Positions 10,101 to 18,887 of a stretch of 64,000 bases of DNA are shown piece after piece; position 1 is the first letter of the stretch; each line of letters opens with the position of its first letter. Position numbers and translations under genes: made by a program. The notes under the pieces were generated by a model. That model did no database searches, had not been told where the DNA came from, and saw only the letters and a list, made by a program, of their open reading frames with translations. Source of the stretch: JANXMY01 sp964251675 (GTDB lineage: Bacteria; Armatimonadota; Armatimonadia; Armatimonadales; Capsulimonadaceae); the NCBI GenBank assembly GCA_964251675.1, contig CAXUKS010000014.1:24414-88413 (forward strand), given 5' to 3'.

Positions 10101-11471
10101 CATAACGTAGGTGATGCCGCCAAAGCTGAACACGGTCGGCGCAGAGGCGTTCGCGCCGATAGTGGTGTGCCAGATTTCGTCGTAAGACGTGTTGGTGGGG
10201 ACAGGCCGGCTCAGGTCTTGCCCGCCGTCGTCAGCCTTGCCGCTGCCGGTCAGGTCCTCGCCGGGGATAGCATCATAGGCATGGAGCACGCCGCTGGCGT
10301 CCGTTACAAACACATACTTGCCCCAGATCGCCGCTCCGCCGGGCACGCTCGTGGCCGTTTGCAGCGGCGCGGTCCAGGCGGGTGCAAACGAGGCAAGATC
10401 GGCGGCACTGCCGTTCTGGCGCGGGTTCTTGTTCTCGTTCGGGTGCGAGTCCACGTAACTAATCAGGTTGGCTAAGAACTTCAAGTCTGGCGTCGGAACC
10501 TTGTTTGCGGTCACAGACTGTTCGAGCGAATAGTAGGCACTGGCAATAAAAGGGTTGGAACTATCGGGATTACTGAGCTGCGCTGCAATCCCAAGGCCGC
10601 TGGCGATCAGGACGCCCGCGCCATACTGCCCGGCATAAATAGCCGTGCCGCCGGAGCCGACCAGCGCCTGCCCCCAGTAATCCGGCAGGCTAAAACTTCC
10701 GGTATTAAGACTGACCATCGGGAAAGGCGTCGCGGCAAGGCCCAGCGTGCCAAAGTCCGTTCGGTCAAACGCATACGGCTCCTGAAGCAGCGGCGTGCGA
10801 AGGTACAGGGAGCCGACAAGGGGCAGGTCCAGAATGCCCGGCGTAGCCCCGGTGTTCAGACCGGCAAAAAAGTTTAATGGAGGCTGCGGTGAGTTGGCAG
10901 CCCCGTTATAATACTCAATAAACAGTGCCCCGCCATTGTCCACAAAGCGGCGCAGCTTTTCGTTTTCCAGCGGCGTCATCGCTTTTCCGGCTTCCAGCGG
11001 CAGGAACAGCACATCATAGCGCCGGAGCTGGTTGGCGGACGTGTCATCCAGCGGCACTTCCCAATACGCCGCCGTGTCCGGCAGAATGGCCTGCCCGCTG
11101 CTGTAGCCGGGCGGGTTGCTGGTCCGGCTGCCAGGCCAGCGCGTGGCAATGGCCTGAGTCGCAGTGCGCGGGGCCAGCGGGTTGATGATATTCCACCCGA
11201 AGGGCTTGATGTCAGGCCGCAGGTTCAGCGTATAAAACAGGTACGGGGCCGGATCAAACGCATAGGGATTGCCATTCAGTGGCACCAGCGGCGTGCTGGC
11301 GCGGCCCAGGAACACGACTCCCGCGTTGACAGTCCGCGACGACGACCCGTAGCTGTAGGTCGCCGCCCGGCTGGCGGCAGGCAGGCAGACAGCGGCGGCC
11401 AGCGCCAGAGCCGCAGGAAGCAATGCCCGCAGGGTCAGTCCGAGTTTTCCAGTTTTTTGGAAGCGCATCAT
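7176..11471 (-). CDS. Secreted protein with glutamine-amidotransferase-like and NHL/PQQ propeller regions
   Basis: 1431 aa. A signal peptide (KTGKLGLTLRALLPAALALA, cleavage near residue 37 after ASRA) starts the protein. Residues about 135-190 (RRYDVLFLPLEAGKAM, then RRFVDNGGALFIEYYNG) look like a ThuA/DUF4159-type flavodoxin-like domain. From about 380 there are propeller strands (YVFVTDASGVLHAYDAIPG; KLYVFDRHGG near 510). NHL-like repeats follow near 1002-1127 (LIADNNRILEAD, LVADTGNNRCVRFDRGG, LVSDTGNSRILEV). It lies between the PilX-like gene and the giant propeller gene on the same strand, so it is probably co-transcribed and exported to the surface. A PilY1-like tip or adhesive role is inferred from order and fold. 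An ATG doublet marks the start, with AGGA about 10 nt upstream. Confidence 0.85.
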   Translation of the reverse strand: MMRFQKTGKLGLTLRALLPAALALAAAVCLPAASRAATYSYGSSSRTVNAGVVFLGRASTPLVPLNGNPYAFDPAPYLFYTLNLRPDIKPFGWNIINPLAPRTATQAIATRWPGSRTSNPPGYSSGQAILPDTAAYWEVPLDDTSANQLRRYDVLFLPLEAGKAMTPLENEKLRRFVDNGGALFIEYYNGAANSPQPPLNFFAGLNTGATPGILDLPLVGSLYLRTPLLQEPYAFDRTDFGTLGLAATPFPMVSLNTGSFSLPDYWGQALVGSGGTAIYAGQYGAGVLIASGLGIAAQLSNPDSSNPFIASAYYSLEQSVTANKVPTPDLKFLANLISYVDSHPNENKNPRQNGSAADLASFAPAWTAPLQTATSVPGGAAIWGKYVFVTDASGVLHAYDAIPGEDLTGSGKADDGGQDLSRPVPTNTSYDEIWHTTIGANASAPTVFSFGGITYVMAADGMGKVTYFDVTSGLGATMLTGSGTGGPFPGGSPTPSPTYFEGRIYQPQADGKLYVFDRHGGASASGGVTFLLNPVTVGGGGPRVEYATGAAAIGTIADGDVTNDLVALVPTTQNLYTVFLGARADLLLPGSTPGSFIINKNHLGLPNFVPDPVSMPKPQGYTLDGQTSANFSGTDFPGPTTGVSLYASYDAAFGDPQNKTLTVNAVSAFSYGTALGGGGNDLSAITMSSPAGDRSGNFYYTVNTPDNQSYLIGLEPNVQTRGVHLTFRFRMPRGDGQAGDPDGVNWNDLNGYRFVGAPVVDSKGRVYAAAVNTTDPNTLTATVLCFDSTQDVYAAAPGYDFSNVTVTQADEGGVASAANTILAGGTVTNIPGTGETEFGQYLAGNGRITFFNFGRSTSQPGQVAGNLSEPQPIQVQPNVNGAAGAIPASATTLPLHTNLKWYMTPFIVNGDARTSVITGVSKVGDTVLLADSGTPLPNFKTNQLYKINAAAPVGTAKVLPPSAFSSTPLDTPIGTVRAAPSASSSVLVLNGTAGTSAFTRQLTLIADNNRILEADSDGQAVWAADATIGAGGAKVDFSHPAGLSAVASNDYLVADTGNNRCVRFDRGGRVLWELTTFSDPNHLLTAGSPLSLSAPTSAQILRRNLGNNVAVSYLVSDTGNSRILEVTDIYNPLTGAFAPNGYHILTAATNTFDKMGRRYRYTSASYFPTADPTSILALVTNTRIAPLTAANVLGPVSGDAPGGSMVSLAYDSAALTATAPANQNEITGFRAIYTSFTAEAATQLNRDPNTGVVNGTAIGRATFQVRSPRFLSVFNPPAGNTNPSLLYADANGAFELTPALNAPVGYLQFTTPDYQTMSTLVNNVVTPLPNNLGQTVNRLRTPFVPTSIQRLDSGGLNPRYLITQTAGQSELGTPTALGTSSFGGEIFEIDYSQVPSGQLPYTRQVSGYGLGPLSRPKLTGPLTQPTAAIRQ

Positions 11472-11509
11472 AGCGAATAAATCCTATTGCCTGTTTCTGA
11501 TTGCCATTT

Positions 11510-12082
11510 TTATTGCAGCAGCGGCGGCTCGCCGCTTTCGCCTGAATACAGCAGGCCGGTCGACACAGGCAGGTTTGGCGTAAACGGCAGGGGCCGTCCA
11601 AACTGGTCGCTCCGCAGGTAGTGCGACGTGTCCCCATTCACGGCAGGCTGCGCCAGATGGTAAGGATAGCCTGCCTGCGGGTCGTAGATAATCTGCAGGC
11701 CAATCGCCTGCACCGTATGAGCACTCGCCCCGTTTCCGGTGGTCAGCGCCGGATGCCCGGCTGTTTCTACCAAATTTCCTGAAATCAGGCTGCCGTGGAA
11801 CTGCGGTATCCAGCCCCATTTCCGCATCCATTCGGACTGCGCGGCGATGTCGGCGGGCCGCGCTTCGGACACCGAGCCGTAAACCGTGATTTTCAGATCC
11901 ACCGGCTGGCCGTAGAGCGGGAACCGCTTTTCATTGTCATACGCCGCGCCGGGGCTGAGAAGAGCGCGGGCACTGCGCTTGGTTGGATCTGGATCAGTAA
12001 ACTTTGCCAAATTGTCGTCAGTATCCGTGTTGAACCATTGGCCGGGGATCACAAAGAATGAGCGCGTCTGGGCGAACAGCAC
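11510..12082 (-). CDS. C-terminal part of the PilX-like prepilin, separated by a frameshift
   Basis: 190 codons from a GTG at 12082, but almost certainly not an independent gene. Read backwards past 12082 its frame continues YRGRIEAVLFAQTRSFFVIPG, and the preceding gene's frame reaches VER at the same point, so one missing base near 12106 would fuse them into one product. Total length from 11510 to 14556 is 3047 bases, one short of a multiple of three. The segment is rich in aromatic and hydrophobic beta-like sequence (SFFVIPGQWFN, KITVYGSV, KWGWIPQFHGSLI), as expected for the distal domain of a tip-type minor pilin. The cause may be a sequencing error, programmed slippage or true inactivation. 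Confidence 0.75.
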   Translation of the reverse strand: MLFAQTRSFFVIPGQWFNTDTDDNLAKFTDPDPTKRSARALLSPGAAYDNEKRFPLYGQPVDLKITVYGSVSEARPADIAAQSEWMRKWGWIPQFHGSLISGNLVETAGHPALTTGNGASAHTVQAIGLQIIYDPQAGYPYHLAQPAVNGDTSHYLRSDQFGRPLPFTPNLPVSTGLLYSGESGEPPLLQ

Positions 12083-14556
12083 GGCTTCAATCCGACCGCG
12101 ATACGCTCCACCTGCGGGTCACCGACACTCTGGTCATGGCGCTTGATGGTGAGCCGGGCAATATCGCCGGATGTCAGCCCGGCGATGTCGTTGTTCGCCT
12201 GCGGCAGCGGAATGGTGCGCCGGGCCGGCAGGTTGTCCGCCGGGTTCGGGTCAAAGGTCACCAGAAATGGGTTCGCGCCGTTCAAGTTGAAGCTCACCTC
12301 GGCAGTGGCCGTGTTTCCCAGCGGATCGATGGGCTGGTCAGGGTCCCCCGTAACATCAGCAGTACTGGATGTGCCGCTGATATACAGGGCCAGCGGAGAC
12401 GCATAGCTCGTGCCGACCGTGCCACCGGTTAGCCCGAAGCTGACTTCCTGCGTCAGCATATTCGCGCCGTCAAAGTTGTAATAGCCCGCATTTTTGTCCG
12501 GCGTCGGCAGAAGCGTGGCGGCATCATCCGGCTGTGGCCCGGCCAGAAACTGCGTGGTGTTGAGGCACACATAGTCATGCGCCAGAACGCTGATGCTGGA
12601 CGAAGGAATCTTATTGGGCGGAGTATTTTTAATTGGGCTGCCTTTCAGCAGGTTGCCTTCAATATAAGCAGTTGCACCAGACACTACTGTCAAATGACGC
12701 GAGACGTAATCTGGCGATTGAACTGTACCTTCATTGGGCGATAGAACGCCATGAATACGAATGTTGCCATCCGCGTAGATGACGATATTGTTGTCGGCAG
12801 CATTGCCCGTCCGATCTACATCTAAATCTCTGTAGGCTACAAACAGCGTCGGATTGTTTCCCACTGTGCCATCCGGGTTCTTCCAAGCAGGAGTTCCCGC
12901 GCCGCGTGTCAGCAAGATGCCAAAGCCCGTCGCGTTCCTGCTATCTACGCCAACTGCCCCAAGCGTGACGCTGACGCCGGGAGGGCTGTACAACTGTCCG
13001 ATCCAGCCGCCTTTGCCGATGCCGCTGGTGTCGGCGGTCGCCGCACCGTGCAGCCACTCGTCGGGCAGGTTGGAGCCGCCGCCTACGGATTCGCTGTCGT
13101 TCTGCACATCGGCGGTGTTGTCTACATAGATGTCGCGCCCATAGCCAAACTGGCTAGGATTAGGCGCATTGGCGGCGGGCGTGTACGCAGTCCCGTCGGC
13201 ATTTTTCAGATTGAGCCGGGCTGGAGAGTTCATTGCCAGCGCCTTATAGCGCGGCAATTGCGTGGCCGGGTCCTGTCCATCCGTCACCGGCGGGTCAAGG
13301 CGCGAAATCGAGCGCGGCAGGCCAGCGGCGTCGTTGCCCGAGGAACCGTCGCGGACAATGCCGCCAAACGTCGAGAATTGGGCGCTGTCCACGCTGGGGA
13401 ACACAAACCCGGTCGCGGCTCCGGTCAGGTCAGTCAGAGCAGCCGGGTTCAGCATCACTGCCGCCTGCTGACCGCCGCCGCCGTTGGGGTCCAGTCTTTT
13501 GTTGTCCAGCGAAGCGTTTCGGTTATAGGTGTCCAGCAGAATGTCTCCGGCGACGCCAACCGTATCCTGGAACAGCGGGGCGGTGGCCCCGGCATTGTTC
13601 AGGTAAAACACGTTTTTGCCGAAGAAGCGGGTGGACATATTGGCTTGCAGGGAGCCGCCGCCCGGCACGAGCGTGTAGCCAGTCGGCGCGGCCTGCCCCG
13701 TTCCCGCCAGCGGGTTGGGCAATAGACCGTTCGCACCGTTCAGATACGCATCTGCCGCGCCGTAGGTGGTCAGCACCGGGTAAAGTTGAAGCGTGGTCGG
13801 CGACTTGAAATCGTAGACGCCGGGCGTGGCGATGCCGCCATCGGGGTCGTCGGTATACAGGCGGCTGATCACGCCGAGATTGGCGATGTCGGACCGCTTG
13901 TTCGGGTTGGTCTCAAACCGGGCAAAGTCGGTGATGCCGATAGGCTTATAGGCGACCTGATACGACTGCACCCGGTCAGTGGTGCGGTTGTTGGCGTAAG
14001 TCGTCGGGTCCATTGAGTCAACAATGCCTTCGCGCCCGATAGACTCGATCTTCAAATACTTGCCCGGCGGCAATGCACCCAACTGGTTGTTCTGACCGAT
14101 GGTATCCACCGGGTCATAGGTCACGCGGAGTAAGAAGCGGCCCGCGCCCGTTGTGTACTTAGCATAGCCCGCCGTCAGATACTTATAGTCCGGATCATCC
14201 GGGCTGGCCGCCGTAAGGCCCGCCGCCTGATAACGGGCTAGTTCGCGGGTTCCCGCCGCAGGCTGGTAGGCCGGGTCAAGCAAAAACTGCAGCGGCGGAC
14301 GCCAGTCGGCGCCTTCGGGGCTGTTTGTCAGACGCGAGTCGGCAAAATTAAGACCGGCGCGGGCATAGGCATCCGCCGAGCCGACCCGGGCCGACCGGCG
14401 GGCGTTGATCAGGTTCCGCGCAATAATCGTGACAAACAGGCCGCCCGCAATGCCGAGCAGGAGCAAGACGAGCAGGGCGATGATAATCGACTGCCCACGC
14501 CGCGCCGCCTGGCGCCGCGCTGTTCTATTTAGAGCCTGTGTTTGAGTGGACATCAT
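12049..14556 (-). CDS. PilX/GspK-like oversized minor prepilin, N-terminal part (frameshifted at the 3' end)
   Basis: 835 aa before a stop reached through an out-of-frame tail (KPCCSPRRAHSL). The N-terminus is a short basic leader (TARRQAARRG) followed by QSIIIALLVLLLLGIAGG: a type IV prepilin-like leader/helix cleavable after Gly, with Gln at +1 and no Glu at +5. Lack of Glu5 is the mark of PilX/GspK-type tip pseudopilins. Residues 40-60 (SADAYARAGLNFADSRL) match the usual 'AEAGL' helix after the membrane segment. The remaining ~780 residues are a very large extracellular domain; PilX and GspK are usually 170-330 aa. The gene belongs to the minus-strand prepilin run. The true product probably continues to 11510. 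No clear Shine-Dalgarno is seen at the ATG-ATG start. Confidence 0.8.
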   Translation of the reverse strand: MMSTQTQALNRTARRQAARRGQSIIIALLVLLLLGIAGGLFVTIIARNLINARRSARVGSADAYARAGLNFADSRLTNSPEGADWRPPLQFLLDPAYQPAAGTRELARYQAAGLTAASPDDPDYKYLTAGYAKYTTGAGRFLLRVTYDPVDTIGQNNQLGALPPGKYLKIESIGREGIVDSMDPTTYANNRTTDRVQSYQVAYKPIGITDFARFETNPNKRSDIANLGVISRLYTDDPDGGIATPGVYDFKSPTTLQLYPVLTTYGAADAYLNGANGLLPNPLAGTGQAAPTGYTLVPGGGSLQANMSTRFFGKNVFYLNNAGATAPLFQDTVGVAGDILLDTYNRNASLDNKRLDPNGGGGQQAAVMLNPAALTDLTGAATGFVFPSVDSAQFSTFGGIVRDGSSGNDAAGLPRSISRLDPPVTDGQDPATQLPRYKALAMNSPARLNLKNADGTAYTPAANAPNPSQFGYGRDIYVDNTADVQNDSESVGGGSNLPDEWLHGAATADTSGIGKGGWIGQLYSPPGVSVTLGAVGVDSRNATGFGILLTRGAGTPAWKNPDGTVGNNPTLFVAYRDLDVDRTGNAADNNIVIYADGNIRIHGVLSPNEGTVQSPDYVSRHLTVVSGATAYIEGNLLKGSPIKNTPPNKIPSSSISVLAHDYVCLNTTQFLAGPQPDDAATLLPTPDKNAGYYNFDGANMLTQEVSFGLTGGTVGTSYASPLALYISGTSSTADVTGDPDQPIDPLGNTATAEVSFNLNGANPFLVTFDPNPADNLPARRTIPLPQANNDIAGLTSGDIARLTIKRHDQSVGDPQVERIAVGLKPCCSPRRAHSL

Positions 14557-14591
14557 TGTTTTATGTACAATCGCTAAGCAGTAGTCCGAGA

Positions 14592-14722
14592 GTTCGAGGA
14601 GTTGAAAACTCCTCGCTAGGTAAGGCGTCCTTCGGACGAAAGAAGTACGGATATAACCCTGCGCTCTCCCTCCTCCACCCGGAGGGTGCCTCTCCTAGCG
14701 AGGAGTTTTCAACTCCTCGAAT
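14592..14722. repeat. Multi-palindrome intergenic element (R1)
   Basis: Arms of about 27 bp at each end (cgaggagttgaaaactcctcg at 14595 and its complement near 14700) are themselves palindromes. Inner hairpins are aaggcgtccttcggacg and ccctcc...ggaggg. It sits 10 nt beyond the stop of the PilW-like gene. Same architecture as the elements at 28621, 31205, 36226, 48459 and 50243. Confidence 0.75.
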
Positions 14723-14731
14723 CAACCGCCT

Positions 14732-16855
14732 CTAGCGGTTGCTGTTGCCGATTTTAATGCGCGTGTCGGACGGCAGAATCTGCGCCCGGCCCGTGGTGAC
14801 ATCGTAGATGCGGACGCCGAGGCTGACATCAATCAGGTCGCGGGTCTGGTAATCCACTTTGACCTGCATGGGCTGGTACGGATTGTCTTCGCCAAAGCTT
14901 TTCGTCGAGTCTGTCCGCGTCATGTTGGCCTGATATTCGTAGGTAACGCCGACCGGGCCAGGCGCGTCCGGCTTCAGGGTCAGTACGCTGGAGGAATAGT
15001 CAATCGAGAACTGGTTGTCTCCGGCTGGCGTGTTAGCGTCATTGTTCGTCTGGACTTCCTGGTAGGCGACTTTCATCCCCGCGCCCGGCCCCGGCGTCTG
15101 ATCTGGCCCGAAGACGCGCACACTGCCCGGTACGAGATGAGCATTCGCCACGCCCGTCGGCGAGGTCAGCGTCCCTCCGGCCAGCGGCGACACGGCAGCG
15201 GGGAGCGGCATAACCGTCGGTGCAATCGTCAAATCTACTGTACTATCGTCGGTCGGCGTGTTACCAGGGGTTGGCATATACACCCATTCGCGGGTGTAGC
15301 GGTCGGCGGGGCCGTTTGGCAGAGACGCAGCGGCAAAGTTGATTGTTCCCGTGTCCGGGTTGATGGACATCGGAATAAAGTTCGTGGTTCCCACCGCGTA
15401 ACCGTTACCAGTATCCCGCACGGCGAAGCCCTGCGTGACATCGTACACAAGCATCGGGTTGGGGTCCGCACTGCTGATGTGCCGGTATTCCATGACATCG
15501 CCGACAGCTACCATCGGCAGGGGGTTGTTGCCTACCTGAGCAAGGCCATTAACAGGTCCGCTGCGGGGTGCGAGCTGCGTGTCATAGTAGACGCCCCGAT
15601 CATCGGTGGTGTTGTTGCCGTCAAAGTTCGCCGGATAGATGCTGACATGATACGGCAGGGACCACGATTTGCTGGTGGTGGTGTAGACTGTCGGCGTGTA
15701 GCCGAAGCCGTTTTCACCGACCGCGACCGCGCCCTGATTGGTATAACTCGCCGTCGTGCCGGGCGTCGCGTCGCCGCTGACCGTGCCGGGGCGGAAAGTC
15801 ACGGTCGTGTTGACAATAGGGTAGGACTTGCCTGTCACCGGGTCCGTGGCCGCGCCGCTGTGAGCGACACCGGGGAATGCCCCTGTTGACTTGTCATAGG
15901 CCAGCGTGTTGTCCGTGTTGTGCGGCAGGGCAATCAAATCCACATTCGGGCCAGGGATGACCGGCTTAGCGATTTGTTTCCAGTTTTCTACGCGGGCATT
16001 ATGATCGGCCACCTCGGCAGCCGAATAAACGATATGGGTTGGAGACAGCCAGTTGACATCACTGCCTGTAACGGTGCGGAAGAAGTCCGGGTCATCCAGT
16101 TCCGGCAGGCTGCCGTTTGGCGTTGTCGGAGCAAAATACCTGGCATCAAGAGTAATGCCGGTCTGCTTGCCATTGGCATCCCGCGTAATCGTGTACGGCG
16201 AGAACTGGGCGCGGTACAGGATATAGGTGTTGTTCGTATTGCCGGTTCCGAGACGCTCCCGCACATTGTAGTAAGCCGCGTCCGGGTTTTTCAGGCCCAC
16301 CCAATAGCGCACCATCGTCGTGCCGGGGGCGGGCGGAAACACCAGCGCGGGGCTGCTGATAATGGCCGAGCCGGTGTCGGACTGCCGGTAGTTGATCTGG
16401 TCGCCCGTGGTCGGGTCCGTCGCGCTGCCGGAGTTGGGCTTGGGCAGAACAAAGTCTAATTTGGCGTTGTAGGCATGGGCTACAATTACCTTTTGCCCGG
16501 TGCTGTCGATGGGCGGTATCTGCAAGTTCAAAAAGTTGGTGTAGCGGTCGTCGCCGGGGTTGACCACTGTGCCAGCCGGAATGGCGAACGGGTGGCTCGT
16601 GCCGTCAAACACAAACACCGCACTGCCCAGCTCGCGGGTCAGCCCTTCGCGGGTCACCCGCGAGGCATCCTGCGAGGCCGTGACGGACTGGACCTGCTCA
16701 TTAAAGCGCAGGGCGCTGATCAGCGGGATAATCAGCAGCGAAAACAGCACCGCCGTGACAGCGATGACGACGAGCAGCTCAATCAGCGTGAAAGCCCGCT
16801 GACCGAGGTTGGCGCAATCTTTAGGGCCGCAGATTTTAGGACGCAGTGTGTTCAT
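14732..16855 (-). CDS. PilW-like oversized minor prepilin
   Basis: 707 aa. The N-terminus carries a class III prepilin leader ending GQRA, then FTLIELLVVIAVTAVLFSLL; Glu at +5 is present and Ala replaces the usual Gly at -1, as often in Armatimonadota/Planctomycetota. After the helix come VTASQDASRVTREGLTREL and a large beta-rich domain, far longer than the 200-350 aa usual for PilW/GspJ. Expected to be processed by the prepilin peptidase encoded at 19974-20978 and to enter the pilus or pseudopilus as a minor subunit. 22 bp separate it from the PilV-like gene upstream. Ligand and exact role cannot be told. Confidence 0.82.
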   Translation of the reverse strand: MNTLRPKICGPKDCANLGQRAFTLIELLVVIAVTAVLFSLLIIPLISALRFNEQVQSVTASQDASRVTREGLTRELGSAVFVFDGTSHPFAIPAGTVVNPGDDRYTNFLNLQIPPIDSTGQKVIVAHAYNAKLDFVLPKPNSGSATDPTTGDQINYRQSDTGSAIISSPALVFPPAPGTTMVRYWVGLKNPDAAYYNVRERLGTGNTNNTYILYRAQFSPYTITRDANGKQTGITLDARYFAPTTPNGSLPELDDPDFFRTVTGSDVNWLSPTHIVYSAAEVADHNARVENWKQIAKPVIPGPNVDLIALPHNTDNTLAYDKSTGAFPGVAHSGAATDPVTGKSYPIVNTTVTFRPGTVSGDATPGTTASYTNQGAVAVGENGFGYTPTVYTTTSKSWSLPYHVSIYPANFDGNNTTDDRGVYYDTQLAPRSGPVNGLAQVGNNPLPMVAVGDVMEYRHISSADPNPMLVYDVTQGFAVRDTGNGYAVGTTNFIPMSINPDTGTINFAAASLPNGPADRYTREWVYMPTPGNTPTDDSTVDLTIAPTVMPLPAAVSPLAGGTLTSPTGVANAHLVPGSVRVFGPDQTPGPGAGMKVAYQEVQTNNDANTPAGDNQFSIDYSSSVLTLKPDAPGPVGVTYEYQANMTRTDSTKSFGEDNPYQPMQVKVDYQTRDLIDVSLGVRIYDVTTGRAQILPSDTRIKIGNSNR

Positions 16856-16877
16856 AAAGAGTTGTTGCCCGGCAGCA

Positions 16878-18851
16878 CTACGGCGTGCGGTTTAAGATCG
16901 TATCAACGCTGTGCGACTTCCATTGTCCGCGCTCCTGCCATGCAACGATAGCCCGCGCCGACAGCCCGCGCACCGCAGTAATTTGGGCCGCCTGAGCGGC
17001 AGTAATGGAAGCAGGCTGAGTGGCCGAAAACGAAAACCCTACGTACTTTATGGGATTGCCGTTGCTATCAGTGACAACGTTGCCATCCACTATGTTACTG
17101 GCTACCCCTGTTTGGTTAGGCAAATTCGCTGGACCATCAATAGCGACAGTCTTGCCAGAATCCATCTGTGGGAACAATAAGTTTTGGCTAAGAATACTGT
17201 AAGCACAGTGTCCAGGCAAGATATCAGCCGAGCTTCCTGTGATAGGAGCATCCACAATATAATACGCCGGGGCCTTCTGCACGGCAATCGTCCAGTTCAA
17301 GTCGCCCGTGTAAAAGACGCGAACCCGGTGCGCGTGTGGCGTCGTTCCATTCGGATTGTCGCCAAACGAGTTAGAGGCGAACGTCAAGCGCCCAATGGCA
17401 AAGCTAATGTTGATCGCCGCCGGGTCTGTGCTGGTTCCCTGCACGTCTTCATCCACAATCGGCAGGTCCGGGTTGGTCGGGTCCGGCGCTGCTATGCCGG
17501 GGGCAACCTGCTGGCCCGTGTCCAGGTCCATAATATACAGACTATGGCCGCTGCTCAGGAGGCCGGGGTCAATCGAATTGTCTGGCCCTTCGTCCCCGGC
17601 CCGTTTCAGGTTTTTGAGAGACAGGCGCAGAACGCTTGTGTTGCCAGAAGGCAGCGCGGGAACAGCGCGGTCTTCGTGAATGACCTGCCAGTTGGCGACT
17701 TGGTAAGAAACCCGCACACTAAATGCACCACGTCCTACCCCCCCCCCGGCCATAGGATTAAATCCAAGACCGCCTAAATTATAGGGGGTACTACCGAGGT
17801 TGGGCGAAGTCAGTTTGAATTCATAAGGGTTAATCTTTGAAAACACATCTGTTGATGCAATTCCCTTGTAGGGACGATACAAGGACACTTTCAGCCAAGT
17901 AACACCAGCGGGCAAAGTTGATTGAACACCTGCACCGCTGTCTCCATAAATTACCGTGGGATCAAACCAGCCACCGTTGTAATTCGCTCCACTCGGCGGA
18001 TCAGGTAGATAGGTGATATTAGAAGCATCTCGGGGTGCGTTAGGATTTATGCTGTCCCGGGGTGTGCCAGCCGGCACAATCAAGTATTCAGTGTAAACCC
18101 TGTAATTCGAGCCAATGATAGAAACAATCATTTCCTGCGAATACGAATTACCGTTTGCATCATAGGCCGCATAAGGAACGGCAATTCGCTGATGGACGTA
18201 ATCCACAGAAAATTGCGGCTGCCCCTCTTCCAAAACATTCTGAGTAGGAGGGGAAGAGGCCGTATCGGCTGTAACAGGCTGCCAGTTGGCGCTGTTGATA
18301 GACAGATAGTTTTGCAGTTTCGGCACGGGTGTGTAGGGCTGGGCCGAACCCGATGGCGGAACCTCCGTCATAATTGGCCCAAATTTGGTAACGTAGATAG
18401 ATTCAAGCTCATTACCCGATGGCTTTACAATTGTTGAAGATGTGGGTACCGTGAACGTTTCGTTGACAATCAACTGCGCTTTGTTCAGAGTTTGCGAATA
18501 GTCCGGTTGGACAGACAAATTAAACTCCGGGTCATAAGAAGCATCAGCGGCATTCGCTATTGGACGCCCGTAAGCATCCATACCGGCAACATTCGTGCCG
18601 CCGGGCTGAATGGCTTCGGGCAGGCTGCCTAGGTTTTCCTGCGCGGCCTGCAAGGCAGCCGTGCCGAGGCTATCAGCGACAGCGGCGTTGCCCACGGACT
18701 GCACGGAGAAGAAGCCGCTCGGGTACAGGCGGATGATGACCAGAATGCCCACCACCAGAATGACCAGAACGACCAGCACTTCAATCAGCGAGACGCCGCA
18801 CCGCGCTTTTGGCTGCCCTGCCCTAATTTTGCTGTCTGCCATTGACTGCAC
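16878..18851 (-). CDS. PilV-like oversized minor prepilin
   Basis: 657 aa from a GTG at 18851, preferred over the ATG at 18842 because AAAGGA lies 9 nt upstream of the GTG. The leader ends KARCG and is followed by VSLIEVLVVLVILVVGILVI, typical of PilV/GspI (Gly -1, Glu +5). Then SVGNAAVADSLGTAALQAAQ continues the pilin helix. The rest is an exceptionally long extracellular domain (PilV is normally 150-200 aa). It is the second of four consecutive prepilin-like genes. The sequence holds many Tyr/Pro/Asn-rich segments but no known enzyme motif. Confidence 0.82.
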   Translation of the reverse strand: MQSMADSKIRAGQPKARCGVSLIEVLVVLVILVVGILVIIRLYPSGFFSVQSVGNAAVADSLGTAALQAAQENLGSLPEAIQPGGTNVAGMDAYGRPIANAADASYDPEFNLSVQPDYSQTLNKAQLIVNETFTVPTSSTIVKPSGNELESIYVTKFGPIMTEVPPSGSAQPYTPVPKLQNYLSINSANWQPVTADTASSPPTQNVLEEGQPQFSVDYVHQRIAVPYAAYDANGNSYSQEMIVSIIGSNYRVYTEYLIVPAGTPRDSINPNAPRDASNITYLPDPPSGANYNGGWFDPTVIYGDSGAGVQSTLPAGVTWLKVSLYRPYKGIASTDVFSKINPYEFKLTSPNLGSTPYNLGGLGFNPMAGGGVGRGAFSVRVSYQVANWQVIHEDRAVPALPSGNTSVLRLSLKNLKRAGDEGPDNSIDPGLLSSGHSLYIMDLDTGQQVAPGIAAPDPTNPDLPIVDEDVQGTSTDPAAINISFAIGRLTFASNSFGDNPNGTTPHAHRVRVFYTGDLNWTIAVQKAPAYYIVDAPITGSSADILPGHCAYSILSQNLLFPQMDSGKTVAIDGPANLPNQTGVASNIVDGNVVTDSNGNPIKYVGFSFSATQPASITAAQAAQITAVRGLSARAIVAWQERGQWKSHSVDTILNRTP

Positions 18852-18887
18852 GAGGAATAGTCCTTTGCCGATTACGGCGAAACAAAG

